A DNA stretch of 64,000 nucleotides from assembly GCA_016292045.1 (NCBI GenBank), contig JAEEZX010000019.1, positions 1 to 64,000 of the forward strand, read 5' to 3'. Of the stretch, positions 28,782 to 38,026 are shown piece by piece (positions within the stretch are counted from its first letter, which is position 1; every line of letters begins with the position of its first letter). The stretch is from Bacteroidaceae bacterium (GTDB taxonomy: Bacteria; Bacteroidota; Bacteroidia; Bacteroidales; Bacteroidaceae). The translations under genes were made by a program, and so were the position numbers. The notes below the pieces were generated by a model. It was not told the origin of the DNA and ran no database searches. It worked only from the letters and a program-made list of their open reading frames with translations.

Positions 28782-30416
28782 TTACTTCTCGCGGGAATAC
28801 AGGAAGGCGTCTACATCCACGTAGCCGCCTTTCTTTTTGGTGGCGTAGCAGAATATGCCGAACTTCGATCCCATGAAGAACCGCTGCCAGTCGAAGAGCA
28901 GACGGTAGTCGTTTCCGATCTTTGTCCACGTCTCGCCGTCCAGACTGTAATAAAATCTTGCCGTATCCTTTCCGCCATATCCTCCTCCCTCTGCAGGACG
29001 AAAATCGGCATCGATGCGGAGCCACACCTTCGTCTGCTGCAGCGCAACGCTTTCCACGGTCTTTTCCTCAACGGCCGTCACCTCTTTGTCCCTCTCCGAC
29101 AGTGTCACGCTCTGTTCGCTCATCTCCAGCGTGAGTTTTTTGCCGATCTTCTTGATGAGAAGAGCGCCCGTAGTGCTGTTGAATGCCGCAAAACCGGCTC
29201 TGTCGCCGTCGCGCATCTTTGCCAGGTCCATCACCACAGCGCCGCTGCACGCCGGACCTTCCATACGCTGTGTCAGCGTGTTGGGCGCCAGATAGAGGTT
29301 GTCCACCACGCGCGATGTCTTTAGTCTGAGCCAGCCTTCGCGCTCCTTGAGCGACCACGCTTCGTTCACCGGGTTGTGGTTCCACTGCCAGTGCAGCCCC
29401 AGTTTGTCCGAGGAGAAGTCGTCCGACTTCACTATCGCACCTTCCGGCTGTCCGGCCACCACGGGACGCACCCTCTCGGGCACCTTGCCGTCCTCGTCGC
29501 CCAGCATCGGCCATCCGTTTATCCATCTGCAGGGCATCACTGTCAGCACGCGCCCCACTCCTCCGCGGTCCTGGAATATGATGCCGTACCAGTCGCCGTC
29601 GGGACTGTCCACGATGGTGCCCTGCGCCTCGTAGGAGAAGCCTCCGAAGGGACTTTCCAGTATCACCTGCTTCTCATACGGTCCCTGCACATTATCAGCC
29701 CGGTAGCACACCTCCCTGCGATGCTTCCCGGGTGCGTACACGTGCGATATCATCAAGAGGTAGTAGCGCCCTCCGTGCTTTATCATGCGCGAGCCCTCCA
29801 GCAAACCCCTCTCGTCCGCTTCGCGCTGGAAGATACGGCGGTGCGTACCCTCTATCACGTCCGAGAGGTCGCTCTTGAGCTCCATCATCTCGCCCGTGCC
29901 GTAGAACACGTACACGCGCCCGTCGTCGTCGAAGAAGAGCGAGCAGTCGTGGAAGTGACGCATACGCGAGACGAGCGTCCACGGCCCCTCCGCCTTCTCT
30001 GCTGTGAAGATATACGTGCGTCCCATCTCTCCGCCCTCGTTGGGGGCCATCAGGGCATAGAATCTGCCGTTGTGGTATTTCAGCGATGTGGCCCATTGTC
30101 CGCGTCCGTAGGCGGTGCCCTGCAGCAGGTCGTACTTGGGCGAATCGGTGAGCCTGTCGAAGATGTATCCCACTGTTTCCCAGTTCTTAAGGTCTTGGGA
30201 TGCCATCACCGGTGCTCCCGGCATCAGATGCATCGTCGTGGACACCATGTAGAATGTGTCTCCCACTCTCACCACGTCCGGGTCGGGCACGTCGGCCCAC
30301 AGCATGGGATTCTCTATTTTCTCCATCGAGAGCGTCTCGTAGTCGGCGGCCTCCGCTTTCTGCACAAGCGGCAGCAGGGGCATCACGGCCAGCAGGCAAA
30401 ACAATGTTCTTTTCAT
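28782..30416 (-). CDS. glycoside hydrolase family 43 protein, beta-xylosidase/arabinofuranosidase-like
   Basis: ENPMLWADVPDPDVVRVGDTFYMVSTTMHLMPGAPVMASQDLKNWE; HDCSLFFDDDGRVYVFYG; EAQGTIVDSPDGDWYGIIFQD. Confidence 0.9.
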   Translation of the reverse strand: MKRTLFCLLAVMPLLPLVQKAEAADYETLSMEKIENPMLWADVPDPDVVRVGDTFYMVSTTMHLMPGAPVMASQDLKNWETVGYIFDRLTDSPKYDLLQGTAYGRGQWATSLKYHNGRFYALMAPNEGGEMGRTYIFTAEKAEGPWTLVSRMRHFHDCSLFFDDDGRVYVFYGTGEMMELKSDLSDVIEGTHRRIFQREADERGLLEGSRMIKHGGRYYLLMISHVYAPGKHRREVCYRADNVQGPYEKQVILESPFGGFSYEAQGTIVDSPDGDWYGIIFQDRGGVGRVLTVMPCRWINGWPMLGDEDGKVPERVRPVVAGQPEGAIVKSDDFSSDKLGLHWQWNHNPVNEAWSLKEREGWLRLKTSRVVDNLYLAPNTLTQRMEGPACSGAVVMDLAKMRDGDRAGFAAFNSTTGALLIKKIGKKLTLEMSEQSVTLSERDKEVTAVEEKTVESVALQQTKVWLRIDADFRPAEGGGYGGKDTARFYYSLDGETWTKIGNDYRLLFDWQRFFMGSKFGIFCYATKKKGGYVDVDAFLYSREK

Positions 30417-30519
30417 CTCTTTTCGCGTTTATTTTTGCGTAAAGTTACACATTTTTTTGCTTATAAGACGCTCCCCGGGGCAAAAAAGGTTGTTTTTCTT
30501 CATTTTTATGTATATAAAA

Positions 30520-30551
30520 TTTGGCCGCCCGGGGAAATTGTCGTATTTTTG
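30520..30551 (+). promoter_or_regulatory. Bacteroidetes promoter TTTG-N20-TATTTTTG for rpsA
   Basis: tttg at 30520-30523, tattttttg-type box tattttTG at 30544-30551. Confidence 0.7.
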
Positions 30552-30627
30552 CGCCCGTGTTTGTCTTAACACGCAAGAGATTTATAATTTATTATTAACC
30601 CTTTAACAAAAACTATCTGTACCAATT

Positions 30628-32412
30628 ATGGCAGATTACAAGAACATTGCCCCCGTTGCAGACTTCGATTGGGAAGCATACGAGAATGGGAGCGTCGCTT
30701 CAGATCAGAGCCGTGAGACTCAAGATGAAGCTTACAACAAATCAATGAACAACGTCGGTGAGCACGACGTAGTGGACGGCACCGTCATCGCTATGAACAA
30801 GCGCGAGGTGGTGGTCAACATCGGCTACAAGAGCGATGGTATCATCCCCATGAGCGAGTTCCGCTACAATCCCGACCTCAAGGTAGGCGACAAGGTTGAA
30901 GTCTACATCGAGAATCAGGAAGACAGAAAGGGCCAGTTGCTGCTCTCTCACCGCAAGGCACGCGCCAGCCGCAGCTGGGATCGCGTCAATCAGGCTCTCG
31001 AGTCTGAGGAGATCATCCAGGGCTACATCAAGTGCCGCACGAAGGGTGGCATGATTGTCGATGTCTTCGGCATCGAGGCCTTCCTCCCCGGCAGCCAGAT
31101 CGACGTGAAGCCTATCCGCGACTACGATATCTTCGTGGGCAAGACCATGGAGTTCAAGATTGTCAAGATCAATCAGGAATACCGCAACGTTGTTGTCAGC
31201 CACAAGGCTCTCATCGAGGCCGAGCTGGAGAAGCAGCGTATGGAGATTATCGGCAAGCTGGAGAAGGGTCAGGTGCTCGAAGGTGTCGTTAAGAACATCA
31301 CCAACTACGGTGTGTTCATCGACCTGGGCGGCGTTGACGGTCTCATCCACATCACCGACCTCTCCTGGGGCCGCGTGAGCGATCCTCACGAGGTGGTAGA
31401 GCTCGACCAGAAGATCAATGTCGTTATCATCGACTTCGACGAGGAGAAGAAGCGCATTGCTCTGGGTCTCAAGCAGCTCACTCCTCATCCCTGGGAGGCT
31501 CTCGATCCCAACCTCAAGGTTGGCGACAAGATCAAGGGTAAGGTTGTCGTGATGGCCGACTACGGAGCATTCGTAGAGGTTGCTCCCGGTGTAGAGGGTC
31601 TCATCCACGTCAGCGAGATGTCATGGAGCCAGCACCTCCACTCTGCCAACGACTTCATGAAGGTCGGCGACGAGGTAGAGGCTGTCATCCTCACTCTCGA
31701 CCGCGACGAGCGCAAGATGAGCCTCGGTCTCAAGCAGCTCAAGGACGATCCCTGGGAGACCATCGAGACGAAGTATCCCGTCGGTTCCAAGCACACCGCC
31801 AAGGTGCGCAACTTCACCAACTTCGGTGTATTCGTTGAGCTCGAGGAGGGCGTCGACGGTCTCATCCACATCAGCGACCTCTCTTGGACCAAGAAGGTTA
31901 AGCACCCCAGCGAGTTCACCAAGGTAGGTCAGGAGCTCGAGGTTTGCGTGCTGGAAATCGACAAGACCAACCGTCGTCTCTCTCTGGGTCACAAGCAGCT
32001 GGAGGAGAACCCCTGGGATGTCTTCGAGACAGTATTCACCGTTGACAGCATCCACGAGGGTACCATCACCGAACTGATGGACAAGGGCGCTGTTGTACAG
32101 CTCGAGTACGGCGTTGAGGGCTTTGCCACTCCCAAGCACCTGCAGAAGGAGGACGGCACTCAGGCCAAGGCCGGTGAGAAGCTCCAGTTCAAGGTGATTG
32201 AGTTCAACAAGGAGAGCCGCCGCATCATCGTCTCTCACAGCCGCATCTTCGAGGATGCTGCCCGTGCTGAGAAGAAGGCTGCCGCTTCTGCTGCCAAGAA
32301 GAACAGCAAGAAGGACGAGACTCCCACCATTCAGAATCAGGCTGCTGCCACCACTCTCGGTGACATCGACGCTCTGGCTGAGTTGAAGGCTAAGATGAAG
32401 AAGGGCGAGTAA
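30628..32412 (+). CDS. rpsA: 30S ribosomal protein S1
   Basis: Multiple S1 repeats (GVFIDLGGVDGLIHITDLSWGRVSDPHEVV; GAFVEVAPGVEGLIHVSEMSW). Confidence 0.97.
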   Translation: MADYKNIAPVADFDWEAYENGSVASDQSRETQDEAYNKSMNNVGEHDVVDGTVIAMNKREVVVNIGYKSDGIIPMSEFRYNPDLKVGDKVEVYIENQEDRKGQLLLSHRKARASRSWDRVNQALESEEIIQGYIKCRTKGGMIVDVFGIEAFLPGSQIDVKPIRDYDIFVGKTMEFKIVKINQEYRNVVVSHKALIEAELEKQRMEIIGKLEKGQVLEGVVKNITNYGVFIDLGGVDGLIHITDLSWGRVSDPHEVVELDQKINVVIIDFDEEKKRIALGLKQLTPHPWEALDPNLKVGDKIKGKVVVMADYGAFVEVAPGVEGLIHVSEMSWSQHLHSANDFMKVGDEVEAVILTLDRDERKMSLGLKQLKDDPWETIETKYPVGSKHTAKVRNFTNFGVFVELEEGVDGLIHISDLSWTKKVKHPSEFTKVGQELEVCVLEIDKTNRRLSLGHKQLEENPWDVFETVFTVDSIHEGTITELMDKGAVVQLEYGVEGFATPKHLQKEDGTQAKAGEKLQFKVIEFNKESRRIIVSHSRIFEDAARAEKKAAASAAKKNSKKDETPTIQNQAAATTLGDIDALAELKAKMKKGE

Positions 32413-32439
32413 TTCTCCCCCACTCTTCCTATAAGACAG

Positions 32440-32478
32440 CAGAGCTGCAACGGAATGTTGCAGCTCTGTTTGTTTTTC
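32440..32478 (+). terminator. rpsA intrinsic terminator
   Basis: CAGAGCTGCAACggaatGTTGCAGCTCTGtttgttttt. Confidence 0.9.
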
Positions 32479-32498
32479 TCGCGATATCCGCGACATCG
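32479..32498. repeat. two imperfect 9-bp units TCGCGATAT-CCGCGACAT
   Basis: Placed after the rpsA terminator and followed by tttttgtgt, paralleling 1705-1745. Confidence 0.5.
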
Positions 32499-32648
32499 TT
32501 TTTGTGTGCTTCCCCTCATCCATCAGCCCTCATCCTTCTTTCTCTCCTTCTATCAGAGGAAAGGTGGCAAATAGTTTCCCAAACTTACATTTTAGTCTTT
32601 AGACCTTAGTCCCTTGTCTTCTTTAATCAGTAAATGGTAAACTAATTG

Positions 32649-33017
32649 TCAATAATTCACGTTTCGTTTGAACCATATCTTGAATACCGGGTCCTCCAGA
32701 TAAACACCCTCCGCATCATAATCTATCATCTCCTTTGCTTGCAATGTCGTCTTGATACGCGAGATGTTCGACTTGCTGCCGAGATTGTATCTTTCAAGTA
32801 TGGCTTTACTGCCGAAATCCGTATTCACACCCTCACACAAGGCACGCAGAAAATTCATCTGATAGCCGGTGAGCCCTTTCAGTTGCTCTTCGAAAAGTGC
32901 CGAGCATTGCGCCAGCAGTGCGTCCACGCCATGATTGAAATCCTGTTCTGTGGCCACTTTGTCCGTCTCGGCAAATACATTCCAGGCCAGCTGCTGCACA
33001 TAATAAAGAAAAGTGAT
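32649..33017 (-). pseudogene. C-terminal remnant of an AAA ATPase-HTH protein
   Basis: In-frame TFLYYVQQLAWNVFAETDKVATEQDFNHGVDALLAQ...LTGYQMNFLRALCEG...LGSKSNISRIKTTLQAKEMIDYDAEGVYLEDPVFKIWFKR. No P-loop part remains upstream. Confidence 0.65.
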
Positions 33018-33330
33018 ACCCCTTAAAAATAAACTGTAATAACAGTAACTGTAACCACAGACAAATAGTCATCTCACCTAAAAAGCAAATATACAATAAG
33101 TTAGGCGGCAGACAAAAGTGGAGCTATTAGGCTTCAAATCTAAAATCGTGACAAATACAGTCTCAAAAAGGCCGTTTTTCGCCTCAAAAACGAGTGAGAA
33201 ATGCTATTTTCGGTACTTTTACCTGCGTTTTCGCAAACTTTTGTACTTCGGAAAAATTCACGAATTTGTCGTAATAAGCTATATTGTGATGCTCGTATGG
33301 CACTTTTGCATCAGAAAACATGGAAATTTG

Positions 33331-33370
33331 AGGCGCCCCCTCTAAAAAATCGGAGTATTCCGAAGGCGCC
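33331..33370. repeat. second GGCGCC-bounded element
   Basis: ggcgccccctctaaaaaatcggagtattccgaaggcgcc; shares AAAAAATCGGAGTATTC and GGCGCC ends with 1592-1656. Confidence 0.75.
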
Positions 33371-33379
33371 GTCAAACTC

Positions 33380-33410
33380 CTCAGACTGTTCTCAGACTGT
33401 TCTCAGACAT
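33380..33410. repeat. 11-bp direct repeat CTCAGACTGTT x2 plus partial CTCAGACAT
   Basis: Read directly, immediately downstream of the DUF3089 stop. Confidence 0.8.
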
Positions 33411-33413
33411 GCA

Positions 33414-34394
33414 TCAGCGTGGCCGAGAGCGCCAGGAGGAGGTGCGGAGAGCAATGTTGCGCTGCAGACACTCGCTATAGAGCCAGGGCTCGCAGCTGTG
33501 GATGTCGCCCACATTGAGGAAATTCCTGTAAGGCCTGTACTCCGAACCGCTGTAGCCGCTCACCACAAGGACATGATACTCGGGCGAGAGAGTGACGGTG
33601 ACAGTGTCGTGGAGCGTGGCGGGAGTGGCATCGGTGCGCCAGTTCACAGGGTTGATGGCAATGCACGAAGAGGCAATGACAGGCTGGACATACTTCACAT
33701 CCTTCACCGTATTGTAGCAGACAGTGACACCCGTATCGTCAGCAGACAGGGCAGGACGGATGCGGCGGCACACGGCAGTGTCCGCAGGCGTCACCTTATA
33801 GCCCAGCACATAAGCGGCAGCCAACTGCGCATAGGTGTCGTCGCCGATATGCTTGAGCAGCTCCACCACAGCCTTGCCGCCCTGACTGAAACCCGCAATG
33901 ATGAGAGGACGGCTCCTGTCGCGACGGCTCTGGAAGAGGTCGAAAGCTGCGCACACATCACCCATGGGCACACGAGTGCGGCGAAAGATGGTGTCCTCGC
34001 TCTGCGTCAGCCACGTCTCCATGGTGGTGTGACGGTAGAAGGGCGCATAGAAACGGTTGCCGGGAGCCATATAGGCCGCAACGCGGAGCATCTCACGGGA
34101 CATACGCTCGCGATGCACGGGATTCCAGACGTCGGCATAGTGACAGAGGGCACCGTCGGCGGTGGTCCAGTCCTCCTCCCACGTGGACACGACATAGAAG
34201 ATGTCGGCTCCCGTGCCCGCTGTGTCTCCGTCGGCAAGGATCCACATCACGGAGTCGCGGTAGTCGGGCTCCTGCGGGATACATTCTGCCCCGGGAGCCG
34301 CCTGGAATGGCGCATTGCCGCCGCGACACAGCACATACACGCCGCAGAGGACGGCGAGGAGGATGGCCGAAAACAGGAGTATCTGGCGTCTCAC
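33414..34394 (-). CDS. DUF3089-like alpha/beta hydrolase
   Basis: N-terminal anchor; DIFYVVSTWEEDW...RVAAYMAPGNRFYAPFYRHTT...RPLIIAGFSQGGKAVVELLKH. Confidence 0.75.
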   Translation of the reverse strand: MRRQILLFSAILLAVLCGVYVLCRGGNAPFQAAPGAECIPQEPDYRDSVMWILADGDTAGTGADIFYVVSTWEEDWTTADGALCHYADVWNPVHRERMSREMLRVAAYMAPGNRFYAPFYRHTTMETWLTQSEDTIFRRTRVPMGDVCAAFDLFQSRRDRSRPLIIAGFSQGGKAVVELLKHIGDDTYAQLAAAYVLGYKVTPADTAVCRRIRPALSADDTGVTVCYNTVKDVKYVQPVIASSCIAINPVNWRTDATPATLHDTVTVTLSPEYHVLVVSGYSGSEYRPYRNFLNVGDIHSCEPWLYSECLQRNIALRTSSWRSRPR

Positions 34395-34422
34395 GGGTGC
34401 AAGGCGTTTAAGTTAGCAAGGC

Positions 34423-36678
34423 CTAGAACTCATGTCCGAGGTTGAGGAAGAAGTCCAGCTTCTTGGTGTGGTTGCTGTAGCCGAAAGCCGCACCGAGGGG
34501 ACCGAACATGGTGTTGTAGTAGTAGGCAATCTGACCGCCGATGAGGGCCCTGTTGTCGAAAATCTGACCCAGCTTTCCCGAATGGGCACCGACGGCCGCG
34601 CGCACGATGATGTAGTGATTCTTGCCGATGCGCTCCTGGGCCTGCAGCTGTGCAGCCACGAAATGCTGCTTGACGAACTCCATATTGCCTATGCCGGCAA
34701 AGGGCATCTGCTGCTCGATGTAGTGACCGAACCAGCTGCCTCCGACAGTGTTGCCGAAGATGGTGGGCACCTCGTCGCCGAAGAGCAGACGGCCGTAGAA
34801 CATGGGCTGCAGCGTGAAACGCTTACCGATGGTGAACGACATACGCCAGTCGGCGCTAACCTCGTGCATACCGGAGGTCTTCCCCACCTTGTTGCCGAAG
34901 TCGTCGAGCACGTCGAGCTGCGTGAAATCGTTGGTGACATAGGCGTATTCAGCCTTGAAGCGTGCGCCCTGCGTGGGGAAATACCAATGGTCCTCGCTGT
35001 TGTAGTTGACACGGGTGCGATAGCTGACGAAATGCTGGTTGGGCAGCGTCAGACGCACGGCATGGTCGGAACCGAGCTTGTCGAGATAGTGCACGTAGTC
35101 CCAGCGCAAACCCACCTGCACGTTGAAATTGCGCAGGTCGAAGTTGAAGGGCGTGAATTCGGCCTGCGACTGGTTGTAGCGCACGTCGAAATCGAGGTCA
35201 CCATTCTTGAAGACGTCCACATCGTAGTGGCGGAAGGTGTAGCTGAGCTTGGGACGCGTGAAGAAGGCGGGATGCACAGTGAAATCTCCCCGCGCAAAGA
35301 TACGCTTGCCCAGACGCACGGTGAGCTCCGTGTTCACAGGAATGGAGGTCCTCAGAGGCACGGTGGCGCCCAACTGCAGGGCAGCGTGCTCCTCCTGGTC
35401 GTAGCGGGCACCTATGTGGAGCATCATCGACTTGCGGTTGCCCACCGAAAGGTGCACGCGCACGCCGTCGCTCTCGGGGATCACGTCACACTCAGCACTC
35501 TGATAGAAGAGATCCATGCGCAGGCTCGTCGTGATGAGCTGCACGGTGGTGGCGTCGATGCTGTCGTTCTTGTCCAGATTGAATTTGCGGCGCAGGAAGC
35601 GCTCGTCGTGCTTCGTCAGATTGCCGAAGTCGTAGCTCTTGACGTATTGCTTCTCCGTGAGCACCTTGGGGCGCAGCGGCTGATGGATGACGGGGCGGAA
35701 ACTGTCGTCGATGCCTATCTTCTTCTTCAGGGCGATGATAGCATCCCAGTTTTCGTTGCCGGCCCGCTCACCGCGACGGATGAGCGAATCAATGGCTTCC
35801 GTGGTGAAACTGCCCGTGCTGTAGCCCCTCACGTCGACCCTCATATGGAGGTCGGTGATGGCGAGGTTCTCCTCCACCTTGTTCTTACAGTTCACATCGA
35901 CAATCTGTCCGATGACGCTCAACGTGCCGGTCAGGTCTTCTGCGGTCTTGGCATCGCCCTGCACGGTGACACCGATGATGACCTCGGCACCCATCTCGCG
36001 GGCGAGGTCGGCGGGATAGTTGTTCTTCAGGCCGCCGTCCACCAGCACCATGTCGCCCATTCTCACGGGCGAGAACACAGCGGGAATGGCCATTGAGGCA
36101 CGCATACACTGCCAGAGACGTCCGCTGTGGAAGTCCACCTCGCTGTTGTCCACGATGTTGGTGGCCACGCAAGCAAAGGGGATGCAAAGGTCCTTGTTGA
36201 AGTCGAGGGAGTCGTTGTAGCCCATGCAGACGCGCTGGAACAGTTCGGCCAGGTTCTTACCCTTCACCAGTCCGCCAGCGTTCTTGTCGTGCTTGCCAAA
36301 GGCAAAACCCGTCGAGAAGAGGTATGTGTTGCTCTTGCTGCGGTCGTCGAGACTCTGGTTGCGCAGATTTTCCTTGTCGGTGATGACATAGCCCCAGTCC
36401 TGCCTGAGCACCAGCGAATCGAGCGCATCGGCGTTGTATCCGATGGCGTAGAGACCGCCGATGATGCTGCCCATAGACGTACCGGTGATGACGTCCACGG
36501 GGATGCCGGCCTTCTCCAGCACCTTGAGCACACCGATGTGCGCCATTCCCTTGGCACCGCCGCCGCTGAGCACGACGCCCACACGCTTTCTCCTGACTTG
36601 CGTGCTGTCGGGATTGGCACTCACGGCAAAACTTATCAGCACGGCAACGAGCAACAGAAGTATCTTTTTCATTTTCAT
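34423..36678 (-). CDS. patatin-like phospholipase fused to a POTRA/BamA-type barrel
   Basis: VVLSGGGAKGMAHIGVLKVLEKAGIPVDVITGTSMGSIIGGLYAIGY, DGGLKNNYP dyad, C-terminal outer membrane barrel. Confidence 0.9.
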   Translation of the reverse strand: MKMKKILLLLVAVLISFAVSANPDSTQVRRKRVGVVLSGGGAKGMAHIGVLKVLEKAGIPVDVITGTSMGSIIGGLYAIGYNADALDSLVLRQDWGYVITDKENLRNQSLDDRSKSNTYLFSTGFAFGKHDKNAGGLVKGKNLAELFQRVCMGYNDSLDFNKDLCIPFACVATNIVDNSEVDFHSGRLWQCMRASMAIPAVFSPVRMGDMVLVDGGLKNNYPADLAREMGAEVIIGVTVQGDAKTAEDLTGTLSVIGQIVDVNCKNKVEENLAITDLHMRVDVRGYSTGSFTTEAIDSLIRRGERAGNENWDAIIALKKKIGIDDSFRPVIHQPLRPKVLTEKQYVKSYDFGNLTKHDERFLRRKFNLDKNDSIDATTVQLITTSLRMDLFYQSAECDVIPESDGVRVHLSVGNRKSMMLHIGARYDQEEHAALQLGATVPLRTSIPVNTELTVRLGKRIFARGDFTVHPAFFTRPKLSYTFRHYDVDVFKNGDLDFDVRYNQSQAEFTPFNFDLRNFNVQVGLRWDYVHYLDKLGSDHAVRLTLPNQHFVSYRTRVNYNSEDHWYFPTQGARFKAEYAYVTNDFTQLDVLDDFGNKVGKTSGMHEVSADWRMSFTIGKRFTLQPMFYGRLLFGDEVPTIFGNTVGGSWFGHYIEQQMPFAGIGNMEFVKQHFVAAQLQAQERIGKNHYIIVRAAVGAHSGKLGQIFDNRALIGGQIAYYYNTMFGPLGAAFGYSNHTKKLDFFLNLGHEF

Positions 36679-36826
36679 TTAAACATAATTAACGTTTACG
36701 GCTGCAAAGGTCGTGATTTTTTTCAAAATACGGCAATTTCAGCCCTTTTTTCGTACTCTTACAGCGCAAATATGCCGTCAGAGACGGGAAAAAGACATCA
36801 AAGATGAAAATACGAAGTATTGAGGC

Positions 36827-37291
36827 CTAGGATTTGAAAGTCTGGTAAATCTCGTAGGTGCCGTCGTCAAAGAACACCCGAATCTCCGAAATCCTGCGCT
36901 CTTTTTTGTCAACATTTTTTACCGACTCCTGCGCCTGACTGTGCATCTTGCTCCTGGCACCCTGCGAGGAGGGGCCGGAAGGCTGCGCAGACATCTGGCT
37001 GAAGAGGTCGCCGAAGACCCCCGCATCGTCGCCATCTTGCGGACGCGCATCCGCGCGCGCGAGCGCATTATCAGAGGTGGAGGACAGCTTCATCTCACCC
37101 TCGCCGAACATGAGCCAGTTGAGACTGATCTCCGGGAAGCACTCGTGGATGGCACTCGCGGTGGCCAAGGTGGGCTGGGTGCGCCCGTTGAAGATGCCGG
37201 AGAGGGTGGCGGGAGCGATACCTATCCTGTGAGCAAAGTCCACCTGAGTGCAACCTTGCTGCTCCATGATGAGTTTGATGCGGTCTTTCAT
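36827..37291 (-). CDS. XRE-family HTH transcriptional regulator
   Basis: MKDRIKLIMEQQGCTQVDFAHRIGIAPATLSGIFNGRTQPTLATASAIHECFPEISLNWLMFGEGEM. The track's longer N-terminus contains the TACCTTTG promoter. Confidence 0.85.
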   Translation of the reverse strand: MKDRIKLIMEQQGCTQVDFAHRIGIAPATLSGIFNGRTQPTLATASAIHECFPEISLNWLMFGEGEMKLSSTSDNALARADARPQDGDDAGVFGDLFSQMSAQPSGPSSQGARSKMHSQAQESVKNVDKKERRISEIRVFFDDGTYEIYQTFKS

Positions 37292-38026
37292 AATCAAAAA
37301 AAAACGATGCACCCCGAAAGAGGCGACGAGTAAATTTTCGGAGGCAAAGGTACGAAAAATAATCCAAACAAGCAACAATTCGGGAACGAAAATTTAAATT
37401 CGGCATCAATAAATTTTATTCACATCCTCAGATTTATATCTGTAATCATCAGGGTGCCGTTCACAGCGTTTACATATCTGTATTTTAACATCCGCACTTC
37501 AAGTTGACTGTTCACTTAAAAATGCATAAAAATCATATAGACCGATAGTTATATACGTAAAAACGGCCGAAAACAGGCACTTTTTGCCGCTTTGAAAGAT
37601 TATTCGCCCATATTAACACTTTCTTAAGACTCCTTTGGCTTAATACGAATGTACTATCTTATTGATTTAGTGCAAATAAACCACACAAAAGATGTCGTGC
37701 TATTTATGCGGGGCAAAAACAGGCTATCAAGATGTGATTTAACATTTACATCTATACCGGCCCTCTCCTCGCTCCGGTTTAAAAATTTAAATATTCAATT
37801 TTGTGACCGGGAGTGCTTTCTTTTGCGTTTGTAAATGTGAAGCGCCCGTTTAGGTTTGTAAACGTAAAAATCTCAAATTTTCGTGCTCTATTTGGGTTCG
37901 AATCACTGACAAAACTCTCCCGTCCACGCAATTCTCACGAAGGGAGAAAACGGCAAAAAGCCCTCTATTCTTAGGGGTTAGGCCACAAAATTTGTGTTTG
38001 GAAAAAACGTCGAGATAGAGTGAAAA

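Noticed and set aside
29376-30569. 397-aa plus-strand ORF opposite GH43
   Set aside because: Antisense shadow; it runs across the GH43 start and promoter region.
32833-33096. Plus-one-frame ORF over the ATPase remnant
   Set aside because: Wrong frame; the ATPase-like sequence is in the other minus-strand frame.
34432-36096. 554-aa plus-strand ORF opposite the patatin gene
   Set aside because: Antisense shadow of a strong conserved gene.
37894-37904. tRNA T-loop-like GGGTTCGAATC, possible tRNA or att remnant
   Set aside because: Flanks do not form a T-stem or acceptor stem. An 11-bp match is too short to support a tRNA or att call.
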